Below, piece after piece: positions 30,130 to 40,382 of a DNA stretch of 64,000 bases (position 1 is its first letter; every line of letters begins with the position of its first letter). Source of the DNA: Branchipolynoe longqiensis (taxonomy: Eukaryota > Annelida > Polychaeta > Phyllodocida > Polynoidae); assembly GCA_030323885.1 (NCBI GenBank), contig CM059188.1, positions 110,457,263-110,521,262 of the forward strand. Direction: 5' to 3'. Made by a program: the position numbers and the translations under genes. The notes beneath the pieces were generated by a model. It was not told the origin of the DNA, did not search any database, and worked only from the letters and a program-made list of their open reading frames with translations.

Positions 30130-30775
30130 CACAGGCGAGTGGCGGGCGGCGGGCAGCGGGCGGCGGGCGGCGGGCGGCGGGCGGCGGGCGGCGGGCGGCG
30201 GGCGGCGGGCGGCGGGCGGCGGGCGGCGGGCGGCGGTGGCGGGCGGCGGGCGGCGGGCGGCGGGCGGCGGCGGGCGGCGGGCGTGGCGGGCGGCGTGCGA
30301 CGGGCATCGGGCGGCGGGCGGCGGGCGGTGGGGCAGCAGGCGGCGGGTGGCGGGCGGTGGGTGGCGGGCGGTGGGGGGGCGGCGGGCGGCGGGCGGCGGG
30401 CGGCGGGCGGCGGGGCGGCGGGTGGCAGGCGGCGGGCGTCTGGCGGGCGTCGGGGCGGGCGACGGGCGTCGGGCGGCGGGCGTCAGGTATCGGGCGTTGG
30501 GTGGCGGGCGGCGGGCAGCGGGCGGCGTGGCGGGCGGCGGGCGGTGGGCGGCGGGCGGCGGGCGGCGGGCGGCGGTCGGCGGTGGCGAGCGGCGGCGGGC
30601 GGCAGGGGGCGGGCGGCGGGGCGGGCACGCGTGGGGCGGGCGGCGGCAGCGGGCGGCGGGCGGTTGGCGGCGGGCGGCGGGTGGTGGGCGGCGGGCGGCA
30701 GGCGGCGGGCGGTGGGCGGCGGGCGGCGGATGGCGAGAGGCGGCGGCGGGCGGCAGGTGGCGGGCGTGGGAGGCG
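30130..30775. repeat. GC-rich heptamer array (GGCGGGC)n
   Basis: Nearly 650 bp of ggcgggc units with ggtgggc, gggcgtc and similar variants. Strong G-quadruplex potential on the plus strand. The alanine/arginine/proline-rich frames on both strands are artefacts. Sequencing and assembly here are likely to be unreliable. Confidence 0.92.
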
Positions 30776-31039
30776 CGGCCTAAATAAGTACACACGTGTT
30801 TTGATTAAGGTGATGGATCGGTTGCATAGCAATAACAAGCCGCATGCGGATGCTGTGACAGCCGAGAACTATCAAACAGGAAGTAGCAGCCTAGAAACGG
30901 TTACTAATAGTAATACTAGGCTGACTGACGAGGATTTCATAGTATGTGTTGTATAATCTATTAGGTGACTATTATTTAAATTGCACTGTTAATCTATTCT
31001 GAAATGTTGTGCATGTGTATAATAGTATCTATGTGACTA

Positions 31040-31930
31040 TTATTTAAAGTTGCATGTGTATAATCTATCATCTGACTATTATTTAAAGTTGCATGTGTAT
31101 AATCTATCATCTGACTATTATTTAAAGTTGCATGTGTATAATCTATCATCTGACTATTATTTAAAGTTGCATGTGTATAATCTTATCATTATTTAAGGCA
31201 TGTGTATAATCTATTGACTATTTAAAGTTGCATGTGTATAATCTATTACTCTTATTAATTCATGTGATCTATTATTGTATTTAAAGTTGCATGTGTATAA
31301 TCTATTATCTGACTATTATTTAAAGTTGCATGTGTATACTCTATCATCTGACTATTATTTAAAGTTGCATGTGTATAATCTATTATCTGACTATTATTTA
31401 AAGTTGCATGTGTATAATCTATTATCTGACTATTATTTAAAGTTGCATGTGTATATCATATCTGACTATTATTAAAGTGCATGGTATATCTATGACTATT
31501 ATTAAAGTTGCATGTGTATAATCTATTATCTGACTATTATTTAAAGTTGCATGTGTATAATCTATTATCTGACTATTATTTAAAGTTGCATGTGTATAAT
31601 CTATTATCTGACTATTATTTAAAGTTGCATGTGTATAATCTATTATCTGACTATTATTTAAAGTTGCATGTGTATAATCTATTATCTGACTATTATTTAA
31701 AGTTGCATGTGTATAATCTATTATCTGACTATTATTTAAAGTTGCATGTGTATAATCTATTATCTGACTATTATTTAAAGTTGCATGTGTATATATTATC
31801 TGACATTATTAAAGTTCATGGTATATTATTATTTAAAGTTGCATGTGTATAATCTATTATCTGACTATTATTTAAAGTTGCATGTGTATAATCTATTATC
31901 TGACTATTATTTAAAGTTGCATATATCGAT
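31040..31930. repeat. 39-bp minisatellite containing a MITE-1 end
   Basis: About 22 units of 39 bp, each reading tctattatctgactattatt then taaagttgcatgtgtataa. Each unit contains ttaaagttgcat, identical to the TTAA junction plus the first 8 bp of the MITE-1 inverted repeat. The right end of the array runs directly into MITE-1 sequence at 31905. Several units carry small deletions (31180-31260, 31455-31500, 31795-31830). The unit is a multiple of three, giving the YLKLHVYNLLSDY frames. Confidence 0.9.
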
Positions 31931-32150
31931 AGTTTAGAGTTTCTGACATTTTCGGAGATAAGTACCTTAGGTTGGTCCTTATTATGTACCTCACTTTAGT
32001 TTGAAGTCACTGTTATTTTAAACGGCTAACTTTTTAGATATTTTAAGGGCAACCATGTGAAATTAATTGTTGGCATGCATGCCAAAACTCTGACACCATA
32101 GCATTCTGTAGTAACAGGTTCTATTCCTAAGACAAATACTGAACCGGTGG
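31905..32150. mobile_element. MITE-1 partial copy at the minisatellite edge
   Basis: taaagttgcatatatcgata, then gagtttctgacattttcgg and cactttagtttgaagtcac, match the MITE-1 interior. Continues to about 32140 (catagcattctgtagtaaca) and lacks the far end. Confidence 0.7.
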
Positions 32151-32455
32151 CTCAAAATAATTATGTGTCTTTAGTAGTTGTTTAGCTTTCCTTGAATAAT
32201 TCCAGCTGCCTATGTCTTCATTATCTCTTATGTCCAGCATGAGACTGCTACACTAAGTTACAAAAGGAACTAAACTAGTTAAAATAAGCACAAAGGTGGA
32301 CACAGCAGTTCCAGCTGATCGCGAGGTGTGATGTTTTGGGTGGCTGGGATAGCGGGGTTGAGGTGTGGGCGGGGGTAGGAGTGGGGGATTGGGGTGGTGG
32401 CGGTGTGCGCGTGTATATTCAATTAACCTCAGGATGTTGATCCGGTTGACGCGGG
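32151..32455. other. No gene recognised
   Basis: Low-copy sequence with a G-rich patch at 32360-32400. Confidence 0.45.
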
Positions 32456-32469
32456 GTGTTTATCCAATT

Positions 32470-33290
32470 AAGGGAAGAAGGGGTTCAAGTGGAACCTCAG
32501 TCTGAGCCACTCTGTGAAGCGGCACCTGCGCATGTATACAGTCACCACGCCACCCATCTGGACTGGACCCGAAGTCATGGTGCTACTTTTAGTTATCAGT
32601 CTGTGAAGCTGTGTTGCGTACAGCATAACGGCACCACAAATCTGGACTCGACCGGAAGTCACTGTACTACTCTTAGTTATCACTCTGTGAAGCGGCGCCT
32701 GCACACACCGTCACTGTCCACCAATTTGGACTCTACCGGAAGTCACTGTACTACTTTTAGTTATCACTCTGTGAAGCGGCGCCTGCACACACCATCACTG
32801 ACCACCAATTTGGACTCTACCGGAAGTCACTGTACTACTTTTAGTTATCACTCTGTGAAGTGGCGCTTGCACACACCGTCACTGTCCACCAATTTGGACT
32901 CTACCGGAAGTCACTGTACTACTCTTAGTTATCACTCTGTGAAGCGGCGCCTGCACACACCGTCACTGTCCACCAATTTGGACTCTACCGGAAGTCACTG
33001 TACTACTTTTAGTTATCACTCTGTGAAGCGGCGCCTGCACACACCGTCACTGACCACCAATTTGGACTCTACCGGAAGTCACTGTACTACTTTTAGTTAT
33101 CACTCTGTGAAGTGGCGCTTGCACACACCATCACTGACCACCAATTTGGACTCTACTGGAAGTCACTGTACTACTTTTAGTTATCACTCTGTGAAGCGGC
33201 GCCTGCACACACCGTCACTGTCCACCAATTTGGACTTTACCGGACGTCACTGTACTACTTTTAGTTCTCTCTTCCACCACCTGTGGCGCA
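32470..33290. repeat. 84-bp minisatellite with continuous open frame
   Basis: About nine units of 84 bp; each carries ttatcactctgtgaagcgg, cctgcacacaccgtcactg, ccaatttggactctaccgg and aagtcactgtactac. The leftmost two units are diverged, the inner ones nearly identical. As 84 is divisible by three, the plus-strand frame 32456-33316 reads a 28-residue repeat (YHSVKRRLHTPSL...). No splice sites or protein family support it as a gene, though the frame is maintained through the diverged units. Confidence 0.85.
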
Positions 33291-33398
33291 CTTTGAACAG
33301 TAAACTAAATCAGTAACAAGCGCTTCACCACACACACAAGTCTCGGGTGTCGGCGCCACCTAGCGGTATTGTGCAACTGTACTCCGCAGTTAGTTGTA

Positions 33399-33675
33399 AA
33401 GCTAAGATTCCATATACACGGAATGCAAATGAGAATGCGACAACAAATGGGAAAGCATGTAAACACACGGTGGTGCTTCCATATGTCCGTTTGCGAATGT
33501 GAATGCAAATCCAAATGGGACTGTCAATGCAAATGCAAATGCGAATGCGACTGCATATGGGATTGCAAATGCAAATGCAAATGCAAATGCAAATGGACCG
33601 ATCAGTGCGAATGCGAATGTGAATGCCGCATATGCATTCACATTCGCATGCCACAAAGATGGAATCTTAGGTTAA
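33399..33675. mobile_element. MITE-5, hexamer-expanded copy
   Basis: Ends aagctaagattccatatac and ggaatcttaggtt. The left interior shares ggaaaagcatgtaaacacac-type sequence and gtggtgcttccatatgtc with the copy at 9993. The right half is filled by about 20 units of aatgcaa/aatgcga. More hexamers than in the other copy. Confidence 0.75.
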
Positions 33676-33919
33676 GCAGGCACTAAAAAGAAGATGGGAA
33701 TAGACAACCTCAGTTCACAGAGACATGGAATGAGCCACTCACACGCAATGCACTCATCTCCAAAACATTCTCCACAGCGGTGTGATTACTATACTCGTCT
33801 GGCTCCAGGACTTATGGGGACTATGATTACAGTGGGAATCGAACCCATCATTTTGCTAGTCCCGGATATAGCCTAGCATTTGTCAGTACTCAACTATAAG
33901 GTGTGCACGGAATAAAGAC
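33676..33919. other. No gene; SINE-C-like fragment
   Basis: 33825-33885 contains gtgggaatcgaacccatcat, a minus-strand B-box-like stretch resembling SINE-C. Otherwise unassigned. Confidence 0.4.
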
Positions 33920-35025
33920 TAGCACAAGGTGTGCTGTGCTGTCCGGTGCTGCACTGTGCTATGCACTGTGATGCATACTGTGATGCATAATGTGCTGCAT
34001 TATGTTCTGCATAATGTTCTGCACACTGTGTTGCACACTGTGCTGCACACTGTGCTGCACACTGTGCTGCACACTGTGCTGCACACTGTGATGGACACTG
34101 TGATGCACACTGTGATACACACTGTGCTGCACACTGTGCTGCACACTGTGATATCCACTATGTTGCACACTGTGATGCACCTGTACTGTACACTGTGCTG
34201 CAAACTGTTCTGCACACTATGCTACATACTGGGCTGCACACTGTGCTGCACACTGTGCTGTACACTGTGCTGTACACCGTGCTACAAATTCTGCGACATT
34301 CTGTGCTGAACACTGTGCTGCACACTGTGCTTCACACTATGCTGCGCACTGCGCTGCACACTGTGCTGCACACTGCTGTACACTGTGCTGCAAACTGTTC
34401 TGCGACCTATGCTACAAACTGTTCTGCAACCTATGCTACATACTCTGCTGCATACCGTGCTGGACACTGTGCTACAAACTCTGCTACAAACTGCGCTGCA
34501 TACTGTGATGTACACTGTCCTGTACACTGTGCTGCAAACTGTTCTGCACACTACGCTACATACTGTGCTGCATACTGTGCTGCACACTGTGCTGAACACT
34601 GTGCTACACACTCTGCTACATACGGTGCTGCACACTGTGCTGCACACTGTGCTGCACACTGTCCAGTACACTGTGCCACAAACTGTTCTACACACTATGC
34701 TACACAATATGCTACATACTGTGCTACAAACTGTTCTGCAAACTATGCTACATACTGTGCTGCATACTGTGCTGCACACTGTGCTGTACACTCTGCTGTA
34801 CACTGTGCTACAAACTGTGGTACATACTGTGCTGCACACTGTGCTGTACATTGTGCTGCAAACTGTTCTTTACACTATGCTACATACTGTGCTGCATACT
34901 GTGCTACACACTGTACTGTATACTGTGCTGTACATTGTGCTGCAAACTGTTCTGTACACTATGCTACAAACTGTGCTGCATTCTGTGCTGCATACTGTGC
35001 TGCACACTGTACTGTACTGCTTTAC
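33920..35025. repeat. 12-bp minisatellite (CTGCACACTGTG)n
   Basis: About 90 units of ctgcacactgtg with variants ctgtacactgtg, ctacatactgtg and ctgcaaactgtt. The later part shows a higher-order pattern in which ctgcaaactgttctg recurs every several units. The unit is a multiple of three, so both strands have long artefactual frames (VLHTVLHT, CSTVCSTV). Confidence 0.92.
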
Positions 35026-35534
35026 ACTATAAACAATGCCTATGTCCCGCAAGTAGGAGGCATCTGTTCCTTTCACTAAGCATAAGAACTATATTATTAA
35101 TCAACTTTCTCAAACCAGGCATTGTGGAATAAAACCTCTAGTCTTGGGTTCTGTTCCAGCTGTGTTGTACGCAACAGAAGGGAGTTTGTCTCGTCTGTAA
35201 GTTATCAGGCTTGTATTAAGTATCTAAATATTTAACAGATATTATGACAGTTTACTTTAGATTATATTATGGGATGCATAATGCACTATGCGAGTATAAA
35301 CATACGGAAGGGAATTGTTCTAATTATTGGGATTAATTGATATTACTGATATTATTGATAATACAGATTGTTTTACTCTGTAAGACTGCACACTTGACAG
35401 GTGGCGCCACCTGCACCCACCTTTCCTGCAATGGGTGTCGACATGTGTCAGTCGCACCGGAGGATTAATATACACATTTAATACACAGCACCACTCGACT
35501 CTGCAATGAGGAAGTGAGGTTTGTATATAGCTAA
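35026..35534. other. No gene recognised
   Basis: Low-copy sequence with one palindromic aggtggcgccacct at about 35399-35412. Confidence 0.45.
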
Positions 35535-36006
35535 TTAGACAACGACACAGCATATTAGTTTAAAGTTGGGTTTAATTTCCAAGCACCGGCAGCTAAGTTT
35601 TTGATCAGTACAAAGTTCAATTTAGCAACAAGTTCAATTACAGTGAGGTCAAGAAGCTTTTAACCCTAGCCCTTAATAATGTTACGTAGTGGTGGGCGGG
35701 TGGCAATTTTTCAGGCTAGTCAGAGTCCTCCTTGTGCCCATGTCGATGTGAGCTCTCTGCCGCCGAACCTGGCCTTATATAGGCGCACAAGGTTGATTAG
35801 TTCAGGAATTCGACTGCAGATGGCAGGTCAGTAGCATTAGTTAGGTAATCAGGTTTCGTATTTTAAAAGTGAATATAGGCGGCGCTAGCGTAAAGGCATA
35901 TCGTAGTGAGGCCGTTCCTCAATAGGTGTGAGCATAATGCCTTCTTAGTTACTATGCGGCTATGGCTGTGTCCGAATGTCAAATTACTGGTGTTGCCGAG
36001 CATCAC
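35535..36006 (-). mobile_element. Probable solo LTR, copy 1
   Basis: On the minus strand it begins tgatgctcggcaacacc, has a TATA box in gcgcctatataaggccagg, a polyadenylation-like attaaacccaactttaaac and ends gtgtcgttgtcta. The same ~465-bp unit is at 39442-39899 on the plus strand, where TATA and AATAAA are likewise present. Promoter plus poly(A) signal in an isolated repeat is typical of a solo LTR. No clear target duplication was found. Confidence 0.6.
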
Positions 36007-36177
36007 AGATAATGCTGAATGCTGCTGTGTGAGCTATTACAAAATAAAGGCCCTACTGTACTAGAATAGAAATATGAGCCACCGGGCAGACGACATTGGA
36101 TATGTTGACGAGGTCAACATGAGTGATTTGGCTACGAGGCAACTGGTCCCCCCCCCCACCTACCTTTCCTAATTACC

Positions 36178-36976
36178 ATGCCCACGCTCTGGTCAATCCG
36201 CGGCGGGTTCCTACCAGTCAACATTGCTTGCCTCTATATCTCCTGCCTCTCTCATGCCACATGCTCCTTTCACTCTAACACCACTAACATGCCACCAGCA
36301 AAGAAGCGGCAAGGCAGGCTCCCTATCACTACGGCCACGAGGGAGGAGGACACAACCTAGAAGGGCAGCACGGGCGGCACATGCACAGCAACACACGGAA
36401 GAGGAGCAGGATGTATAAGCAGAGCCGGAGGAACACGTTTTGCCTATTCCACCAGGAACCCAGGCTGTCAGAGAGCTTGCATGACAGCAAGGTACAATTC
36501 TACAGCTGAGGCAGCAACAGTCACAAGCATCTGAGGACGTTAAGGCAGAGTGACCTAGTCGTAATATCACAAAATGTACCGTTACACAACATGTTTTGAA
36601 ATGTTCTGATGTGCAAGTAATTAATGATGCACTATTTGTTACCGTGAGATCTACCAAAACCAGGGCCATCTCAGCATCACCCATAGTATTTAGCCTCCCA
36701 GCTATGGAAGGTTCAAGTTGTTGTCCAGTAAAAGCCTGGTCCAAGTATGTAAAAGCAGTCACCCCGCCACCTCATGCCCCAGCCTTCTTGCTTCCCTCAA
36801 GTCTTCCTCTAACTGCTACCTGATATTGCTCTACTCCGGGCACTGAGAATCAGCTCATCAGTGGTTTTCGGCAGAGATAAGGGCTTCACATTGCATAGTC
36901 TCAGACGAGGCTCAGCTCAGCCATGTCAAGGCTCAGGCCTAACACTCGATACAATAATAACACCCGGTACATGGAA
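36178..36976 (+). pseudogene. Crypton-like tyrosine recombinase, decayed and interrupted
   Basis: Coding remnants in one frame from about 36224 (premature stops after EEEQDV and near 36480) include a glutamine-rich segment QLRQQQSQ. They continue with VTVRSTKTRAI and FSLPAMEGSSCCPVKAW (36596-36823). After a one-base frame change near 36820 the frame reads PDIALLRALRISSS and then FTLHSLRRGSA, where HSLR supplies the H-x-x-R of tyrosine recombinases, followed by ITPGTWK. The protein then meets a LINE insertion. Its C-terminus resumes at 38715. This family cuts and rejoins DNA through a covalent phosphotyrosine. The order of elements fits a Crypton or the recombinase of a DIRS/Ngaro element; the absence of reverse transcriptase of its own favours Crypton. 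Not functional here. Confidence 0.72.
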
Positions 36977-38315
36977 GAGAGTTGTGGTTGTGGCAAGATG
37001 GAGCGAACACTTCCAGAAGCTACTCAACGTCGCTGGCAACATAGACCACAAAGCTCTGAACAACATCCAGCAGCGCATTACCAAAACATGCCTCGATGAG
37101 ATTCCAACCATGGATGAGATGGCTAGAGCAATCGCCAGCCTGAAAGATGGCAAAGCACCTGGGGATGATGGAATTCCTGCCGAGGTATGGAAGCATGGAG
37201 GAGACAATCTGCTCAACAGACTGCACCAACTAATCACCAATGCCTGGGAGGAGGGTTCTGTACCCCAAGCATGGAAGGATGCCAGCATTGTAACCATCTA
37301 CAAGAAAGGTGATCGAACAGACTGTGGGAACTATAGAGGAATCTCTCTTCTTTCCATAGCAGGGAAGATCTTCGCCAGGATCCTACTCAACAGACTATCT
37401 ATTCACATAACACCTGGTGTAGTTCCGGAGTCACAGTGTGGCTTCAGAGGTAACCGGAGCACTGTGGATATGATATTTTGTCTCCGACAGCTACAAGAAA
37501 AGTGCATTGAGCAGGACCGACCACTGTACATGGTATTTGTCGATTTCACTAAGGCATTTGATACAGTCGGGAGGACCGGGCTATGGCAGCTACTGAGGAA
37601 GTACGGATGCCCAGAGAAGTTCACAACTATGATCGAGGCTCTACATACAGGAATGATGGTGAACGTTAGTGCTGGAGGGGAAGTCTCGGAATCGTTCGGG
37701 GTTACCAATGGGGTCAAGCAAGGTTGTGTACTGGCCCCCACGCTCTTTTCCATCTTCCTATCAGCAATGGTAGACGAGGCTTTCCGAGACATGGGGGATG
37801 GCATCTATATACAGTCCAGACAGAGCGCTGACCTATTCAATTTCGCACACTTCAGAGCGAAGACCAAGACTACTCAGATACTGGTGAGAGAGCTACTATT
37901 CGCAGATGACAGTGCACTGGTTGCCCACTCTGCTGAAGAGACCCAGAAAATACTGGACGCTTTCTCCGATGCATCAAAGAAGTTTGGCCTGAAAATTAAC
38001 ATCAAGAAGATGGAGGTGCTGTACCAACCCAACTCTACAAGAACCCAAGAGGAGGAGATCATGGTTGACGGAAACAAGCTGAACTCTGTTCCAGAATTCA
38101 CCTATCTCGGAAGCACTATATCAAGTGATGGACGCATTGATGCTGAGATACAGAGGAGGATGGCCAAGGCTAGCGCATCTTTCGGCCGACTACGCCAGAG
38201 ACTCTGGAACAACCACCATGTGTCCATTCGGGTCAAAGGTAAGATCTACCGCGCAACGTGCTATCCACCCTACTATACGGAGCCGAGGCCTGGACAGTGT
38301 ACAGACAGCAGGTGA
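36861..38315 (+). pseudogene. LINE reverse transcriptase (non-LTR retrotransposon), fused in frame to recombinase remnant
   Basis: The continuous 484-codon frame starts inside the recombinase (HSLRRG) and enters LINE sequence at 36977. Residues ~45-75 are the linker before the RT (RWSEHFQKLLNVAG). ~95-125 is the KDGKAPGDDGIPAEVWKHGG motif (RT block 0/1). ~145-170 has KKGDRTDCGNYRGISLL, ~226-233 the catalytic VDFTKAFD aspartate, ~285-300 NGVKQGCVLAPTLFS, and 347-350 the FADD catalytic box, then FGLKINIKKMEVL and FTYLGSTISSDG. This enzyme primes cDNA synthesis from nicked target DNA. The endonuclease domain is absent, so the copy is 5'-truncated. A one-base frame change near 38250 shifts the thumb/C-terminal region to another frame (38258-38665). 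Clade uncertain (RTE/CR1-like). Confidence 0.85.
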
Positions 38316-38714
38316 AAAAGCTGCATGCCTTCATGATGCGACATCTGCGTTCAATCATGAGGCTAACCTGGAAGGACAAAGTGACGAATAAGGAAATACT
38401 CGAACGGATGGGGCTGCCCTCTATGGAAGATCTTCTGATCAAAAAGAATCTCCGGTGGACTGGACACCTCATGAGGATGTCATCAGACAGGCTACCAAAG
38501 CAGATCATCTATTCTCAACTGTCTTCTGGCTACAGAAAGAGAGGGCGCCCCCGTCTCCGGTTCAAATATACCATCAAGAGAAACCTGAAGCTGAGAGACA
38601 TTAAGACCGACTCATGGACGCAACTCTCACAGCAGAGAGCTAAATGGAGAGCGGCAGTCAAGTAATGAAAGCAGTCTTTGTCGCATCGTGACCGACAGCA
38701 TGATGATGATGATG
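36977..38714 (+). mobile_element. 5'-truncated LINE inserted in the recombinase gene
   Basis: A 1738-bp insertion flanked by the 8-bp direct repeat acatggaa (36969-36976 and 38715-38722). It ends in a TGA trinucleotide repeat (38698-38714) rather than poly(A). The same 3' end (cgcatcg/cgaccgacagc then TGA repeats) occurs in the fragment at 16422-16556, whose duplication also begins with ACA. Confidence 0.88.
38258..38665 (+). pseudogene. LINE reverse transcriptase C-terminal region (second frame)
   Basis: Continuation of the RT after a frame change. It opens with LSTLLYGAEAWTVYRQQ, then LHAFMMRHLRSIM, LGLPS/KKNLRWTGHLMRM and a basic RKRGRPRLRFKY segment. This is the conserved C-terminal domain of many LINE ORF2 proteins (WTGH ... 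GRPR). It stops at 38663-38665. Not part of a working protein because of the frame change and missing 5' end. Confidence 0.82.
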
Positions 38715-38801
38715 ACATGGAAATCGGAAGCGGTAAAGCTATACCTTAAACTAATACAACTAAGTGCCGCCCCGGCAGCTCTCTCTCTTCTTTTGGGTTG
38801 A
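38715..38801 (+). pseudogene. C-terminal tail of the Crypton-like recombinase
   Basis: After the LINE, the codons TWKSEAVKLYLKLIQ continue the recombinase. The Tyr at 38742-38744 sits where the nucleophilic tyrosine of the W-x-x-x-x-V-x-x-Y pattern is expected. A stop follows at 38799-38801. It joins 36976 exactly across the LINE target duplication. Confidence 0.72.
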
Positions 38802-39367
38802 GAACTGCTACTAGTTTAAGTCCTATACTATTTCGCACTTGCCACTGTTATCATAAATTGTCACGTTGTTAATATGTTGCGCTTTCTCATTGGTACTAGT
38901 ATGCTCGGGCCTCAACGATCGACTGCGCACCAGCACATCAATGCTGACCATATTGAAAAACTAAATGACCACCTCCTTTGTTCGACACGAGATCCTGAAT
39001 CTACAAGTTATTAAGGCACCGTTGCCCACATGTCGATTATCGCTCCTTGAGTACAGATTACTTTTGTTGTAATAAAATCATTTGTTATGTCCAATTTATT
39101 CTCCTGCCTTGTTGTCTCGTAAGCCGAATTATCTAAGGATGCCTTTCTTACGAAGCATATATATATACTACTGATGGCGGTCATGTGATCACCAGTATCA
39201 CGGCCATATAATTACAGGACTGCAGAATGGCAATTTCGAGATGATAAAAGTTGATTCAACTCAGATTTGATTTCATAACTTAATCAAATTGGACACAGTT
39301 TTAGCTGGGTTTTGAAGTGAAAGTTCTTAATTAAATACAAGTGTTTATGTATCTAATCATTCGCCTG
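38802..39367. other. No gene; possible 3' flank of the Crypton-like element
   Basis: Low-copy sequence after the recombinase stop. gtaataaaatcatttgttat near 39070 could be a polyadenylation signal. No terminal feature of the transposon was identified. Confidence 0.35.
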
Positions 39368-40179
39368 TAGATAATCCATAGTCCAATGGATTTGAGTTTC
39401 GGTAATTTTCTGAGATAAATATATTAAGCTGATCATTGTTCGTGATGCTCAGCAACACGGGTAATTTGGCATCCGGACACTGTCATAGCCTCATAGCGTT
39501 AAGATAAAGCCTTATGCTGCCACCTACCGAGTAACAGCGACATTACCATATGACTTGTGCGTCATCGCCACCTATATTCACATTTTAATACAAAACTTGA
39601 TTAATGCTGACTAATAACTTTGCTGACCTGCCATCTGCAGTCGTTTACTCAAACTATTGGCCTATATAAGGACTGATTCCACGGCGGTGAGCTCACTTCG
39701 ACACGGCCACCAGAGGACACTGACTGGCTTTTTGAACTGCCATCCCACGCACCCCTACGTGACATGTTTTTGGGGTATGGGGCTAAAAGCTTCTTGACCT
39801 CACTGTGCTTAAGTCGTTTGAAACTAAACCTTGTGCTTACTAGAAATTTGTTATTGAAAAATAAAACCAACTTTAAACTTATATGTTGTATCGGTGTCAA
39901 ATTATAATCTACCGTACTTTAGTTTGAAGTAACTTTTATTTTAAATGGCTAATTTTGAGATATTTGAAATGGAAACATGCTAAATTAATGTTGGCATGTG
40001 CACCAAAACTCTGACAGCACAGCATTCTGCAATGATATGTTCTATTACATTAACTTAGTAGTCCATTCTATGTGGTGAAAATGCTTAATAAGTGCACCTG
40101 TATATACTTTAAGTATGTAGGATCAAATCAATATGGTTTTGATTTTGGAGATTTGATGTTGTCATCAGAGTATGCAACT
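39368..40179. mobile_element. MITE-1 copy split by a solo LTR
   Basis: Left part 39368-39441 (gtttcggtaattttctgag) and right part 39900-40179 (ctttagtttgaagtaac ... gtatgcaact) form one MITE-1-like element interrupted by the LTR at 39442-39899. The right end is followed by TTAA at 40180-40183, which is shared with the next MITE-1 copy. Confidence 0.65.
39442..39899 (+). mobile_element. Probable solo LTR, copy 2
   Basis: Plus-strand copy of the unit at 35535: starts gtgatgctcagcaacacgg, TATA box in ggcctatataaggactg (39660-39676), AATAAA in gaaaaataaaacc (39856-39868), ends gtatcggtgtca. Its insertion in a MITE-1 shows it is younger than that copy. Confidence 0.62.
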
Positions 40180-40183
40180 TTAA

Positions 40184-40379
40184 AGTTGCAGAGTGCGATG
40201 GTTTTGAGTTTCTGTCATATTCTGATAAAATTATATCATGTTGTTCAGTAATTTAGTTTGAATGAATTTGCTTTGAAATGACTAACTCAGGAAATATTTG
40301 AAGTGCAAACATGCCAATTAATTTTGGTGTGCTCATCAAAACTTTAGGCTTCAGGAGTAACACACGCTCTCAAATTGAC
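40184..40379. mobile_element. MITE-1 partial copy, abutting the previous one
   Basis: Begins agttgcagagtgcgatgg directly after the shared TTAA and runs to tgctcatcaaaactttagg; its far half was displaced by MITE-4. Confidence 0.65.
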
Positions 40380-40382
40380 TTA

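Noticed and set aside
29897..30956. Ala/Arg/Pro- and Gly-rich frames
   Set aside because: GGCGGGC heptamer array.
33929..35079. Plus- and minus-strand frames of 126-294 residues
   Set aside because: 12-bp minisatellite whose unit is a multiple of three.
36211..36762. 183-residue minus-strand frame
   Set aside because: Antisense to the recombinase remnant, whose plus-strand motifs are recognisable.
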